Source of the DNA: Ypsolopha sequella
Taxonomy: Eukaryota > Arthropoda > Insecta > Lepidoptera > Ypsolophidae
Reading direction: 5' to 3'
DNA length: 64,000 bases
Assembly (NCBI GenBank): GCA_934047225.1
Contig: OW204012.1
Span: 13,950,001-14,014,000 of the forward strand
The notes under the pieces: model-generated
What the model saw: only the letters and a program-made list of their open reading frames with translations
Told to the model about the DNA's origin: nothing
The model's database searches: none
Translations under genes and position numbers: made by a program
Shown here: positions 34,988 to 46,690 of the stretch, piece after piece
Numbering within the stretch: position 1 is the first letter of the stretch
Layout: every line of letters starts with the position of its first letter

Positions 34988-35600
34988 TCAGTATCACTAC
35001 ATAGTATAAAATAAAGTCGCTTCCCGCTGCCTGTCTGTCCCTATGTACGTATGCTTAGATCTTTAAAACTACGCAACGGATTTTGATGCGGTTTTTTTAA
35101 ATATATAAGAGTGATTAAAAAAAAAGGTTTATATTTTTAATACATGCATAATAAATATAGTGAGATACACTGATAATTTTAAAGGTTTCTAATGTGATGT
35201 CGTAAATAAACACATTTTTTTGCGCTTACATTGTAAACGCTGGCTGAACCCTACGAGATAGATCAAAATAATGTAGTACAGTATTGTACACCTTAAAAAG
35301 GTCTACAAAAAAATCTGCATAGTATATGTCTATCTCTTAGGGATAACCCACAATAACCATTTTTAATCCTTTACTTTTTACGAGAAATAATACAGCATTA
35401 ATCTATATCCAATTAAGTACCTTAAATAAATTGTGCATTTAATATAGATCAATATGGCCCTTTACAGCATGTAATTTAAATTAATATTTTCAGGGTTATA
35501 GCGGTTGCGGCGGTACCGGCCGGGGGGCCGGCGGCGTGTGCCTATAAATAGTATATTTAGTATCAGCAGTCACCCTTGCGAAGCCGGGGCGGGTCGCTAG
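34988..35600 (+). mobile_element. Non-autonomous Helitron, insertion specific to copy 3
   Basis: It starts TCAGTATCACTACATAG and ends GGGGCGGGTCGCTAG. A stem between GCGA and TCGC lies just before the CTAG. It is inserted between A and T with no target duplication: copy 4 reads CTTATTAAAACAATAAAAC where copy 3 has CTTA-element-TTAAAATAATAAAAC. TC start, CTAG end, 3' hairpin and A/T insertion are the Helitron signature. There is no Rep/helicase ORF. Confidence 0.88.
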
Positions 35601-35737
35601 TTAAAATAATAAAACATGTTTTTGCTTTCGGCCGACGTTAAGGAGCCGTCATCAGTCTAATGCAAGGTAGAAATTGGTTCAATACCCTTTGAAACACCTT
35701 GCCTAGTTACTTAATAACAAAACAGGCAACTAAAAAT

Positions 35738-35921
35738 ATTGCACCAATCAACACTAACTCTACATTATTTTGGTTCGTATCACACGTTTGTTTACAGGTG
35801 CATAAGTACGAGTATTGCACTCAATATTAATTTTGAAATGTTCACCCAATTCATATCATATAAATACCCTTTATGTGATGCAGACATCATTCTCGAGTCA
35901 ATATTCGAAGAAAATACCAAA
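35738..35921 (+). promoter_or_regulatory. A3 promoter
   Basis: ATTGCACCAAT at 35738-35748, GTATCACACGTTTGTTTAC downstream of it, and TATAAATA at 35859-35866. The leader CATCATTCTCGAGTCAA is shared by all A genes. Confidence 0.68.
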
Positions 35922-36882
35922 ATGGCCAAGTTCACTTTGCTCCTTGTCTGCGCCCAAGCTTTGCTTATTCAGGTAAATAAAATCCATTAAATTCAGGAAG
36001 AGGAAGCCATACAATGAACGCTTTTAATTATAATTATGTTGGAGATTTTTAATGGTCTCTTGCAAATCTGAAATCTTATCAAAATTTAAATATTTGTGAT
36101 GGCACACAATTATTTTATAAAGTATTTGAGTAACAATAGCTTTCTTATATGATGCGTTTCGGTAGAAAAAATTAAAAAAGATATCGGAGAAACAACTTTT
36201 GTACCAGAACTTTTTTTTTATTTGCGTTACTTATTGCTTAGAGCAAAGGTTTTAATTACTTTTGTAAATACAAAGGTAAATCCAAATGCTCTTCCTTCCA
36301 AGTGGTCTGTCCACTGATCAATATTTAGCTCAACACTACCTAAAAGTATACGACAAACTGTATTGATACAACATTGCTAACTAATATATCTTTAGTTACC
36401 AGAAAAACATAAAAAGCCCTCTTTCGGATTGTATAATTCAAATAATTTTGCCAAATAAACTTACAAACATGTTTTTATTTTTTTTATAGAATGTGTTCAG
36501 CGCATATCTGCAAGCAGCTGCTCCAGCCGTCAACCTGGGAAACATTGGCTACTCTGGATCTGGCTGTGGTTGTGGGGCCTCTATCTTGAACAACGCTGGC
36601 TACAACAACGTTGGTTTCAACAATATTGGTTACAACAACGCTGCTCTTAACTCTGGATACGGCAGCTACGCTGGCTACGGTAGCTCTTCTGGTTACGGCG
36701 GTTCAGGCACTGGACAAATCGACGCCGACGGTTTACTGGATGTTGGTGGCTACAGCAGTGTGTACGGCAACCTGCCAGTGACTGGTCTGGTGCAATTCAA
36801 CGGTAACCTCCCAGCTTGTGGTACCGTTACTGTCATTGGTAACACTCCCAGCATCTGTGACTGCGGTTGCAACTACTACTGA
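35922..36882 (+). CDS. Chorion class A protein, gene A3
   Basis: The CDS is exon 1 at 35922-35972 (MAKFTLLLVCAQALLIQ) joined to exon 2 at 36490-36882, phase 0, giving 147 aa. Donor CAG/GTAAATA; acceptor TATAG/AATGTG. The class A centre (QIDADGLLDVGGYS ... NLPACGTVTVIGNTP) and tail CDCGCNYY are present. The cysteine just after the signal peptide (SAC in the other A genes) is tyrosine here (SAY), which may remove one disulfide partner. AATAAA at 36922-36927. Its 517-bp intron is the least disturbed of the four and serves as the empty site for the two A4 intron insertions. Confidence 0.94.
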
Positions 36883-36954
36883 GTAGTGGGAACAATTGAC
36901 CGAAAACCAAAACAACATTAAAATAAACAATTTTCAATGCAATTTGTGTTTAAA

Positions 36955-37125
36955 ATATTTTTCAATGCAAGTGCTCGTAAAGGCCCCTTTTTATGCGTCA
37001 AAACCGAACAGAAAGTCTATTATTTTGCCTAAGGCTTTATTATTATTATTTTTTTAATTTATTAACAATGGTTGGCTAACCTGCAACCTTTCCTGTGTAC
37101 CATAAATTTTATAATACATTTTTCC
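36955..37125 (+). repeat. R450 repeat, truncated copy at duplication edge
   Basis: It matches the first 170 bp of 63105-63495 and then stops, which places the right edge of the duplicated segment. Confidence 0.65.
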
Positions 37126-37129
37126 ATAA

Positions 37130-37975
37130 ATCTTGCGAAACGAAACGTGAACTTTTTATTGAGCTTAAGGCTCCAGTCCCCTAAAAATCAGTATTCTTGC
37201 AGAATTATCAGAAAAGAAAGATTTTATTTTAGTTAGTAAGAAAGCAATAAATAAAATACATTTTACGTTAATTTATAGTGTGGAATTTGAAGATTTCAAA
37301 ACACATTTTTTCATTTACTTTAATGCTACTTTTAATAGGTTTTTTAGGCTTCAAACATACCTTTATTTATGTTCTACGCGTTGAGAGTCTCATTCATGCA
37401 CACGTCACGTAAAAATTATGACAAAAACAAGAAATTTATTCAGGTAACATTTATTCCCATATCTTCAACAATAATCTTACCTGGTTAATTTTTTGGATAA
37501 TACTTTAGTTTTCTTATTTCGAGTGCTTTAAGTAGTTGTAATTTTATGAATTCAACCACTGATAAACATTTTTTTTTCTACTAGAAAACTATCGTTTAGC
37601 GTAGTCAAATTTAAAACACGTAAAATAGAACTATAAATAAGTGAAATAACAAAAAACTGTATTTAAAAAATTATTTGAAGAACATTTATCAAATCGAAAC
37701 TTATCGAGAGTTTAAAACACAAAACGCGTCGATATTTCCCTCAGTTTCGCTGGGACATCGCAGCGTTCAGACGTGTGTTGTGTAGCTCGACGTCATTTTA
37801 CCTCCCGCTCGCACGGTTGCTCCCTTTCCCTCGCGTAGATTCTTATGGAGAGGCGAACTGTATCATTAAAGTTGCTCTACTTGAATATTGCACTTATCGT
37901 TTAATAAGTAAACTATGGATAAAATATTTTTTGAATATTTTAAGAAATCCCTGTTTCGATAAAATAAAGTTTAAT
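37130..37975. other. Intergenic, nothing recognised
   Basis: AT-rich DNA downstream of the duplication edge. No gene or clear repeat copy found. Confidence 0.35.
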
Positions 37976-37977
37976 CT

Positions 37978-38695
37978 ACGTCCGTCCGTATTTCACAGCA
38001 TCATAACTTTAGCACCGTAAAGATAAAGACATGAAATTTGGCACAAAAATTAATTTGCCTACATATTACATTGTAAAAAAAAATATGAAAAATTTGAAAT
38101 TGTTTAAAATATTTTCAAAACAAAAGTGAGAAAAATAAAAAATATCCTAAAAATACAATATGGGTATCAAACTGTAGACACTAAAAAGGTGATTGTAAAA
38201 ATATATACTTTTACTATATTTACTGGCACTGGTTTTGTGAAATCTTAAAAAAAACCACAATAATGTGTATGTCCGAAACTGGTAGACCGAAAAAATAGAA
38301 AAAAAAATCCATTTTAGATCATAACTGACCAATAACCGGGAAAACTATAGTGATTTAAAAACAACAAAAAAAAAGGAAAATAAATGAAAAAAAAAATTCA
38401 AAAAAAAAATATGGGTATCACATTGTAGGTATTAAAAAGCTTATTGTAATAATATATAGTTTGGCTATATTTAATTGCATCTATTTCGATAAATCCTTGA
38501 AAATCTATAAAAAAATATTCATTTGTCCCCCCTCTTATCTCCAAAACTGGTGGACCGAAAAATATGAAAAAAATCATGGTAATACGCGTTTACGTAAGAA
38601 TTACAGAAAAAAAATGATAAAACTAAATTTATCATCCACAATACGGAACCCTAGGTTCTGACTGGAGTCTGACTCGCTCTTGGCCGGTTTTTTTT
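37978..38695 (-). repeat. Tandem-unit dispersed repeat, inverted copy
   Basis: Inverse of the family in the B3/B4 introns: starts CGTCCGTCCGTATTTCACAG, ends CTCTTGGCCGGTTTTT. Two degenerate internal units are visible (AAACTGGTAGACCGAAAAA near 38277 and AAACTGGTGGACCGAAAAA near 38544). Confidence 0.65.
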
Positions 38696-38699
38696 CAAG

Positions 38700-39505
38700 A
38701 TGTTTGCGGTAGGCCGTTTTTTTGGGTGGTTTTAATTTAGTTTTCGGAGCTTTTATTGCTACCCTTAATTTTTACCATAAGTATCCGGTTATCCGGATAA
38801 TACATTATCCATTATCCGGATAGTAAAAATCTGCGAATAATTGCATGCCCTAATTCGCTTAGATTAAGTTATGTTAATGTGTGTTAATTCGAAAACCCGT
38901 AAAGCCGTATTTTAGAAGGTCTAAAAAACCCACGGGGATGGCGTGACACAAATTTTATACCAGCACTGCTGTTGCCACTTTTTGGAATAACTAAAGCCGA
39001 AGCTACATCCTTTTTATTACTTTACTTACTTTTATTTAAAATATCTTAAAAAGCTATCGAAGTCACTAAAACCGACAGTCGAGATAACAACGTGCTAGAC
39101 AATAATGCATCAAAACAAAAGAACGTACGCAGCTGCGGTTCTTATCATTAAAACATCACATTTCTAAAACTACATTTTTTACCTTTTTTATTGCACCTTA
39201 GTCATAATCATGGACACACAAACCGACAGACACTTAATTAACGTAAGAGTTTCTATTTTTGCTATTATATTACTTTAAGAACTGATTGTAATATGTGTGT
39301 GAGTATTAGGAATACATAATTTTAAATGTTTTCATTGTTACGATTTGATTATTAATTTTCTACATTTCCAAATTTTATAAATTTTTTATTTTTGCATTCG
39401 TTTTTGACTTTTTTTTTAGTATACTAATTAAATCTTTATAAATTTTATAAAGGTATTTTTTATGTACGGCATTAGTTAAATGAAAATCTTTATGAATAAA
39501 GAAAT
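38700..39505. other. Intergenic, nothing recognised
   Basis: A tandem CCGGATAATACATTATCC stretch near 38790-38820 forms a small palindrome. Otherwise there is only AT-rich DNA. Confidence 0.35.
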
Positions 39506-39509
39506 TTTC

Positions 39510-39690
39510 GGGCACAACTACACGCTTTTTAGGGCATGCAGGTTTCCTTAGAGCGATAGGGCTGATCACGTTGAGACGTAATAATCGTCAGAGAAACGCG
39601 GGTGTACTTATAGGTACACGTATGGGTGGACTTATGACTTGCATCTCACAGTTCACACTCGGACCACCTCGTGACACCCCTTCGGTAAAA
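39510..39690 (-). repeat. Dispersed repeat (TTCGGGCACAAATAC family), inverted copy
   Basis: CGGGCACAACTACACGC, GGGCATGCAGGTTTCC and ACGTAATAATCGTC match 16110-16330. Confidence 0.6.
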
Positions 39691-39989
39691 ATCTGCAAAT
39701 AATTGCATGACCTAAATGTATTGTGTCTAAATACTAATCACTCTTACTGCTACCAATAAGCCATCTATTCCAGGTAGATTTACTTTTGTTTATTTTGCTT
39801 TTGCAAATTCATTTTGTTTGTTCCGATAAACAAACCAAACTTTGTAAATTACCGTTACTTGAATAATTAAAAATCTTCACATGTCAAATTTTAAGTAATC
39901 GTACACTCATTTAACGAAGTAGAGCAACATTCAGGTGCGGTCTCTAACATCTTAATGCAGCGGGGGGAGCGCCACTTCTAAAGACTCAG

Positions 39990-41040
39990 GCAAGATGAAA
40001 GCGAAATGTTGCAAAGAGAGTCTGGGGCCTTAAGCATTCAGCGAATAAAACTGTTCTTACTCAGAATTATAAAAGGTACTGTTCAATTTTGCACCAAGTA
40101 GTAGCATATGCAAAAAAGAAGGAGAACGAAGGTCTTATCCTAAAATCAAATAATAAAATTAAAACTACATGGAATATAGTGAATAGGACGGTCAAAGGAC
40201 AAAAATGTCAAAAAGTCGAAAGTTTTATTGGACTCTCGGATGGCGTCAAAACCATTAAAAATGTCTTGGAGGCTCCCGATTTATTTAACGATTACTTAAC
40301 TACAAAAAATTCAAGTAGGGGTGAAAACGAGTTAAACACAATTGAACTGCCCAGATACCAGAAAAACTCTACGTTCATCACTCCCATAACTAAACCTGAA
40401 CTCATCAAACTTGTATCAAATCTTAATAATAAAAGATCTTGCGGTTATGATGGTTTACCGATTACTATAATCAAAGACATTATCGAAGTTATTGCCGATA
40501 CTCTTGTCCATCTGATAAACCTGTCAATAGTCACATGGAGCTTTCCTGAAAGACTCAAAAAAGCCCACATCATACCTTTACACAAAGGTGGGAGTAGACT
40601 GGACATTTGTAACTATCGCCCTATTGCACTATTGCCGACATTATCAAAAATTTACGAAAAATTTTATTCAAATCGTCTGACAAACTTTTTACTTAAATAT
40701 GACATTTTATCCAATAAATAATCAATTCGGGTTTCAAAAGTGCAAGTCAACAGTAGATGCAGTCTTTGACATGATGGACTTTGTGGCGGACTCTTTAAAT
40801 GGCAAATCAAATGTATTAACAGTTTTTTTGGACTTATCCAAAGCATTTGATTATGTTGATCATCAAGTCCTAGAATGCATTCTCAATCGGTACGGTATTA
40901 GAGGAAATTGTTTGAATTGGTTAAAATCTTATCTGACCAAACGTAGGCAAAGTGTAATTCTTCCTACTTTTGATTCCAAGAATAAAACACTGTCAAGCGC
41001 AGAATCCTTAACTGCGGAAACAATGCAAGGAGTACCTTGA
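39990..41040 (+). pseudogene. Middle part of a jockey-like LINE ORF
   Basis: Frame one (about 39990-40721) has the linker and first RT motifs: NNKRSCGYDGLP, HIIPLHKGGSRLDICNYRPI and ALLPTLSKIYEKF. Near 40705 the frame shifts, and frame two (40699-41040) continues NQFGFQKCKSTVDAV, VFLDLSKAFDYVDHQVL and ends at MQGVP. The copy is cut exactly before the QGS of motif B. Both ends are lost, and the neighbour on the right is an inverted-repeat element starting at 41056. Confidence 0.85.
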
Positions 41041-41055
41041 ATGAAATTACTTAAA

Positions 41056-41769
41056 GTCGAGTCCAGAATTAGGCGAACTAACTTGACAGCCGAAAATGTT
41101 GCCAGACATAGGAAAAAATAAATAGTGATATGTTTATGTCGACACAAATATGTCGATATAACCTTGTGCCTTCTATAAATCTGATGCTATTTATTTTTTA
41201 CCACGTAATTGTCGTCGAAACTTTCACAGTCATACATACTTGCCAAAATAAATAAATTATTTATTTTGGCAAAATAGGGACGAACTACAGCAATTTATAT
41301 GATATAATATTATCTGAAGGATGTATTGTTTAAAGCGGATATTTACGATACTAACTCCTCAAATTAGGAATAAAATACAAAAATAATGATGTTATTACTT
41401 TATTACAACAGGCCATTGTGATCCTTTTAGGTGGTTTCTGTCGGGCTACTTAGTACGGTACATTTCATGTACCATACATATAGCATTCATCCCTTTCTTT
41501 CTGGCAAATATGAAAGTGCAATAGAGACAAACGCTATTATATCGTCGCTGATAAATCCAAATCCGTTATGTGTTCGATTTTAATAAATTTAAGTAATACA
41601 TTTTTATTATTATTATTTTGCTTACTAAAATTATTAGTTTGATTCCAAACACAATAATAATGATTAACTAGACTTTTTAAACATCGATATAAACAGCACT
41701 AGCCAAACTGTGGCAACATTAGTGTACAATGAACTGTCAAGTTAGTTCGCCTAATTCTGGACTCGACTA
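41056..41769. mobile_element. Inverted-repeat DNA element, about 714 bp
   Basis: Terminal repeats of 34 bp (41056-41089 and 41736-41769) are exact complements. They begin AGTCGAGTCCAGAATTAGGC. The interior is AT-rich and non-coding. The target duplication is unclear. Confidence 0.72.
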
Positions 41770-42175
41770 TAGTCACGATCGGCGTATTAGGGTGTGGAGA
41801 CGATCTGGCGAGCGATTTACGGATGACTGTATCCACGAAGTTGACCGTTTCGGTGATCCCAACTCGATGATTTGGGGATTAGCTTACACGGCAAAACTGA
41901 GCTCGCCATTCTGAATGAAGGTAGCGTAACTGCACAGAGTTACATCGAGGATGTCATCAGACCCCATTTGATCCCATTTGCACAGCGAGTGGGTCCTGGG
42001 TTCATCCTGATGCAAGACAATGCCCGTGCACACACATGATTATTGCATTAAAAACTGCCTGGGAAGATATTCCAGCTGAAAACGTGAGACATTTGATCGA
42101 GAGCATGCAATCCAGGCTTCGGGGGTGCATAGTAAAGAGAGGAGGGCATACCCATTACTAAAAGTTATGATAAGT
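41770..42175 (+). pseudogene. Tc1-like transposase fragment
   Basis: In two frames: HDRRIRVWRRSGERFTDDCI, GDPNSMIWG, then (after a shift near 41880) GISLHGKTELAILNEGSVTA and GFILMQDNARAH. The MQDNARAH motif includes the second catalytic Asp of Tc1/mariner DDE transposases. The WPxxSPDLNP segment that should follow is deleted, although VRHLIESMQSRLRGCI from the C terminus remains. Confidence 0.82.
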
Positions 42176-42566
42176 GCAGATTAAAAAAAAAACAGTCTCT
42201 TTCCATTGTTTGTTTTTCATAAAAATTACATACTTTGCCTTAAGTTCATTTATTTTTTATTTTTAAGCATTATTTTAAATAATCATTAGCCAACATTATA
42301 AGCAAGAACATTATTTTACTGTTAACCAAATAAAAATTGTTATTAATTGTATTGTTTTTATGCTACATCAAAAATACTTAGTGGCCCCTATTTTCTTTCG
42401 ACTAGTCCATTTTTTTTGTTTGGAAGAGTATACCTACTAGGTCCCTAAGTTCTAACACAAATAAAAATTGGGATAAAATCAAAAGTACTGAACCAATTTT
42501 TAATAAAAATATATCAATTTAAAGTACATTTATTATTTTTATAAGAATTAAATATAAACAAAAATT

Positions 42567-42835
42567 ATTCGAAATGTCCGCCCTTTTTCTCGATACAGGA
42601 CCTTAATCGCCTCGGCCAGTCATCTATGGAAGTACGCACAGTATTCATATATATTTCAGCGACTGCTTTTCTTAAATATGACTTTAGGGTCTCCAAATTT
42701 TTATGGGGTTTAGAACCAGACCTTCTCCTCTAAATCCTGCCAAATTTTATAATCCAAAGGATTAAGGTCTAGACTGGAGGGAGGCCAATCCTCATGCTTT
42801 ATGAAGTTGATTTTGTTACGCTCGAACCAAGCCTG
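42567..42835 (-). pseudogene. mariner-like transposase, C-terminal part
   Basis: On the minus strand: NKINFIKHEDWPPSSLDLNP, LDYKIWQDLEEKVW, a broken frame, then AVAEIYMNTVRTSIDDWPRR and CIEKKGGHFE before the stop. The spacing around PSSLDLNPLDY suggests a DD37D/maT-type mariner. The N-terminal part lies 3 kb away at 45830-46311 in the same orientation, so the element was split by insertions. Confidence 0.8.
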
Positions 42836-42837
42836 AG

Positions 42838-43352
42838 ATAAGATAAGATAAGATAAGATGCGTTTATTCATGAATGTAGGTAGGTAGTAATACATTTAAT
42901 CTTAGAGATAACTTATGTGCTCTACACTCTGCCGAAAGGCGTATGAATATAAAACATAAAAAGGTTTTTTAACATTAGCATGCATTCATGAGATGTAATT
43001 AGATATGTAATTAATAGGCAATCGGGTCTCAGCCTTAGGCTTAACTTATAAAGAAAATAATTGTATTTTAATGAAACATGTCAAAGATTTGAATAATTAC
43101 AATAAAAAATATCTATGTCACAATATAATATTAGATTAGTTTATCATTAATAAACTCTTTCACTGTATAATAACATTTTTCAGTTAAAAGATTGAATAAT
43201 TTATTTTTAAATACATTTATACTGAGATCTTTCCATGTTTTTGGAATTTTATTAAATAATTTAGGACCCATGACAAATATACTTCTGTGTAAAAGTTCTG
43301 TTTTGTATTTATTGATGCATAATCTGTCCTGATTTCTTCTGTTTCTCTTTTT
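42838..43352 (-). mobile_element. Short LINE 3' end with (TTATC)n tail, inside the mariner
   Basis: Minus-strand frame: LHRSIFVMGPKLFNKIPKTW, then NLLTEKCYYTVKEFINDKLI. This is the last part of a jockey-like ORF similar to the end of 4610-5617. A 3' UTR follows and closes with four to five GATAA units at 42836-42858. It is heavily 5'-truncated. Confidence 0.78.
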
Positions 43353-44465
43353 AACCGACTTCAAAAAGGAGGCGGTTCTCAATTCGACTGTATGTTTTTT
43401 TTTTTTTTTTTTTTTTTTTTTTTGGCGTTGTTACTCCATAACTCCGTCATTTCTGAACCAATTTGAACAATTCTTTTTTGGTTTGAAAGAGTGTTCTTCC
43501 AGGTAGGTCCCATTTTGAGTTTGGTTATGATCTGATGAAGGTCTTCAGAGATAGGCAGTTGAACTCCTCAGAAAATGACAGCATACCTCTCGAAATTGAG
43601 GTAATCGCTTTGTACCTGGGTGCTGATTACAAGGTATTACTTGAAATTCATCATTCTTCCACCTGACCTTCGATCCTGGCTTCATCACCATATTCACCAT
43701 AGAACTCCTCAACGGATCAGAGCACATAACTCGAGATTGCGGCAATCACTGCGTTAGGGTGCTAATTCAAGGGTATTACTTGGAGATTACCAGAATACCC
43801 ACCTGACCTTCGATCCAGGCTTCATCACCATAGAACTCCTCAACGGATGACAGCACATAACTTTGGATTGCGGCAATCAGTTTGTGTTATGGTGCTCATT
43901 GCAGGGCATTGCTTGAAAATTGCCTGTGTACCCACCTGACCTTCGATATTGGCTTCAGCACCGTAGAACTCTTTAACGAATGACAGCACATAACTCGAGA
44001 TTGATAGCAGGAAGCTACTCGAACATAGCTACTTATACTCACTTGAACTTCGTTTCATATTAAAACCACGTTTGCAAGAACTACCCATATTTCACAATTT
44101 AACCCAGCAACACTAAAAAATGTGAAATAAAATAAACTTTTAACAAAAAAATAGCAACTGACTTCAATAGTAACAGCAGTCATTCATTAAAAAGTTAATA
44201 ATAATTCTATAAAGACCGATGGTACCGAAGCAACACTTTTGCCGACTTCTTTCTCCTGAAACATTATGTTATCTAGAAGTCGGCGGCGTATTTCCTACGG
44301 TATAGCAACATAAAAACCAATATAAGAACGCCGACTTCTAGATAACATAACGTTTCAGGAAGAAAGAAGTCGGCAAAAGTGTTGCTTCGGTACCATCGGT
44401 CTTTATAGAATTATTATTAACTTTTTAGTGAATGACTGCTGTTACTATTGAAGTCGGTTGCTATT
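43353..44465. mobile_element. Unclassified repeat bounded by AACCGACTTCAA / TTGAAGTCGGTT
   Basis: Short inverted ends enclose a poly(T) stretch of about 33 (43391-43423), a minisatellite and most of a large palindrome. Pieces recur at 46928-47030. No transposase was found. Confidence 0.5.
43555..44010. repeat. Minisatellite, about 3.4 units of 131-141 bp
   Basis: Successive GAACTCCTC starts lie near 43561, 43702, 43833 and 43966. Each unit also carries CACCTGACCTTCGAT and GGCTTCATCACC. The units differ by substitutions and small gaps. A single related unit lies at 46928-47030. Confidence 0.75.
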
Positions 44466-44491
44466 TTTTTGTTAAAAGTTTATTTTATTTA
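44125..44491. repeat. Near-perfect 367-bp palindrome
   Basis: Arms 44125-44286 and 44330-44491 (162 bp each) match with only a few differences around a 43-bp loop. Inner arm ends are TCTAGAAGTCGGCG and its complement, outer ends AAATAAAATAAACTTTT and its complement. There is no ORF. Confidence 0.85.
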
Positions 44492-44499
44492 TATCAGAT

Positions 44500-45825
44500 A
44501 CCTTTGTAAAAAGATGAATATTTAATTTAACAAAAATACATGTCTCGAATATATAAAGACCAGGCAATGTTAGAAGTTTTAGTGACTTAAAGTGTGGCTT
44601 GCAACTTTCAAAGGTTTTGAGTCAATCTCGCTTTGTGTGCTGGCGCAGAATTTTGCTGGAACACGAAATTATGTCCTGAAAATAAGGTATTGGGCAGGTC
44701 TTGGATAAAATCTACATTACGGGACGCTAGTCTGGGCTTTCGTAATTTTTTTACAGAAAGTAGATGATATAAGAAGTCTTTGACCGAATTATTTTTGTAG
44801 CAAATGCGTAGTTTTCGAGAAATAAATTATTAAAAGTTGACAATAAAATTTTCGTTTTATTTTGACTTACGACCATCACTTTAGACATGTCAATTGCGTT
44901 TCGTTATGCAAAGGTTAAGTCCATACAACCACATGTGACGAGTTTTACCGTAATAATGTTTTAATTCACATTCAATAGGTTTTGGTTTGTATTGCAAACT
45001 TAAAATTTTGTATATTAACGTGAAAATTATTATAAAGATTATTAATTTAACGACATTTAAAAAGAAAAATTGTGTTTCTGCTGTGCTAAAATGAAACGTA
45101 AAACGACGCCATTTTGTTTTAGTGACGTGTCGCGTTGATTAGTTGCCGTTTTTTGTTGCTTTTGCGGTCGAGATCGTTTTACGTACTCCCGTCTGACAAA
45201 CACGTGTGACTACTATGGCTAAAAATCGACTTCTGTACTGGTAGGTTAAACCGTTCAAAAACCGACTTAGTGCACCCCGATTCTATACAGTCTTGTGGCT
45301 ACTACCCCTAGAGTGTATATGAAAAGCCGAAGGTACGGAGGGAGGGCAGCCCCCGCCCACAGTAATAAAGCATAGGCAACCGTCCGAGCCGAAGCGGCTG
45401 AGGCTGGTCGCCGAAGGTGACCAGCAAGCCGAAGCTGCGGAAGTGAGCAAGGGTGCCTATACTTTGTTACGCAAGGGCGAAGGAGCTGCACTTCCCGCAG
45501 CACCAGAGCCGATGCAGAAAGGAATTTGTGTCAAAATAGGTGACTTCTGTACTGATAAGATCAAACTGTCGAAAATATCTCTATAGGAGGGGGGGGAGGA
45601 AATCAAATTGATGGACGAACCCGCAAAGTATTATCCGCTTGCTCTCTTCTCACTAATATCCCCCCGCTCACCCCTCTATCGAGGTATTATCACATACATT
45701 ACCTCAAACTTCAACCATGAATATCTCAAAAACCATGGGTTTGCTACAAAGGGGAGGGGTACCAGGGGGTAGCCCTTCCCCTTCCCCTCCCCCATACCTC
45801 TCTTCCTCCCCAACAATCCGTCCCG
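44500..45825. other. Intergenic with a GC-rich patch at 45330-45520
   Basis: Mostly AT-rich. The patch 45330-45520 is GC-rich with repeated CCGAAG-type words (AAGCCGAAGCTGCGGAAGTG). No gene was recognised, and the patch could be an unclassified repeat. Confidence 0.35.
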
Positions 45826-45829
45826 TAAT

Positions 45830-46311
45830 GTACATTTTTACCCTCAATGTCGAAAATTTTCTCATACTTAAACAGGATATCACGGTGGCGGTTTTTTGCG
45901 TACCGCAGTAACAACTCCCGAGATCTTTTAAGCCTCATCGCTTTTAGACGCGCATTAAGTAAGTGTGCACTTTTTTTCTATAAGCTCGTAGACTAAGGTC
46001 GTCATTCAAAACCTTTTTTACGGTTTTCCTACTAACACGCATCTGCAAAGCCATCAACTTCTCTTTTCGGACAGGATTTCTTCTTATTTCTTCTATCGCT
46101 TTGATCACCGCTAGTGTTCTTACGGAGGGTGGCCACCCAGTTTTTTTTTTGTCATCAACGCTACACACTTCATTGTTTTATCAATAGTGCGGTACACAAA
46201 CCTAATCGTTATTTTCAACTTTTCGAGCAACTTGAACATTGTACTTGGCGAGTGCCCACAGCGGTACAACGCTAATACTGCTACTCGGTTCTCTTTTAAC
46301 GTCCACTCCAT
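45830..46311 (-). pseudogene. mariner-like transposase, N-terminal part
   Basis: It starts at the ATG at 46311 with MEWTLKENRVAVLALYRCGH (helix-turn-helix). After a frameshift near 46140 it continues SVDDKKKTGWPPSVRTLAVI and RVSRKTVKKVLNDDLSLRAY. The first catalytic motif, usually LFxDEKIF, reads LFKYEKIF, so the first catalytic Asp is lost. It breaks off near 45830. It continues logically into 42835-42567. Confidence 0.8.
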
Positions 46312-46533
46312 CGTGAAAAATGACAATAAATGATTGTTTTTTTGACAATGACAATAAATGATTGTACCGACTAAAGTAGGGCTACTGAGTGATGGCACTT
46401 ATGACAGCTGCATTTAGTGATGAGGTACATTTCAAATTTCGGTTAAAAATAAAAATCAAGTGTGAGTTTACTCAACATTAGACACGTCATTCAACATTCA
46501 ACATAATGATACAAAATTAAAATGTGCCAAAAC

Positions 46534-46690
46534 CAGTGGCGTAGCTATCGGAGGGCTATGTGGTGTAGTGCCCCGGGGCCCCCAAGAGATATTTAAATAT
46601 GTAAATCGAAAAAAGTATTTTACTTTCATTTATTTTCGTTTAGTTTAACTTTGTCATTGTTTTGTTTTTAATTAAATATTATTGCGTAAC
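46534..46690 (+). repeat. Partial copy of the hAT MITE
   Basis: CCAGTGGCGTAGCTATCGG and TAGTGCCCCGGGGCCCC match the left part of 527-922. The right end is missing. Confidence 0.7.

Larger units (their letters stand above)
29668..37125 (+). repeat. Segmental duplication, copy 3 (pair B3/A3)
   Basis: This matches 47200-63268 in direct orientation once the copy-specific insertions are set aside. Shared order: RT fragment end, B3, intron repeat, LINE C-terminal fragment (31915), unclassified 380-bp repeat (32460), A3 promoter, A3 and part of R450. The left break is near ACAAATAGAACCAAGTTATGG and the right break near ACCATAAATTTTATA. Confidence 0.85.

Noticed and set aside
43555..44010. CRISPR-like array
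   Set aside because: The repeats are direct, 131-141 bp and contiguous without spacers, in a eukaryotic genome: a minisatellite.
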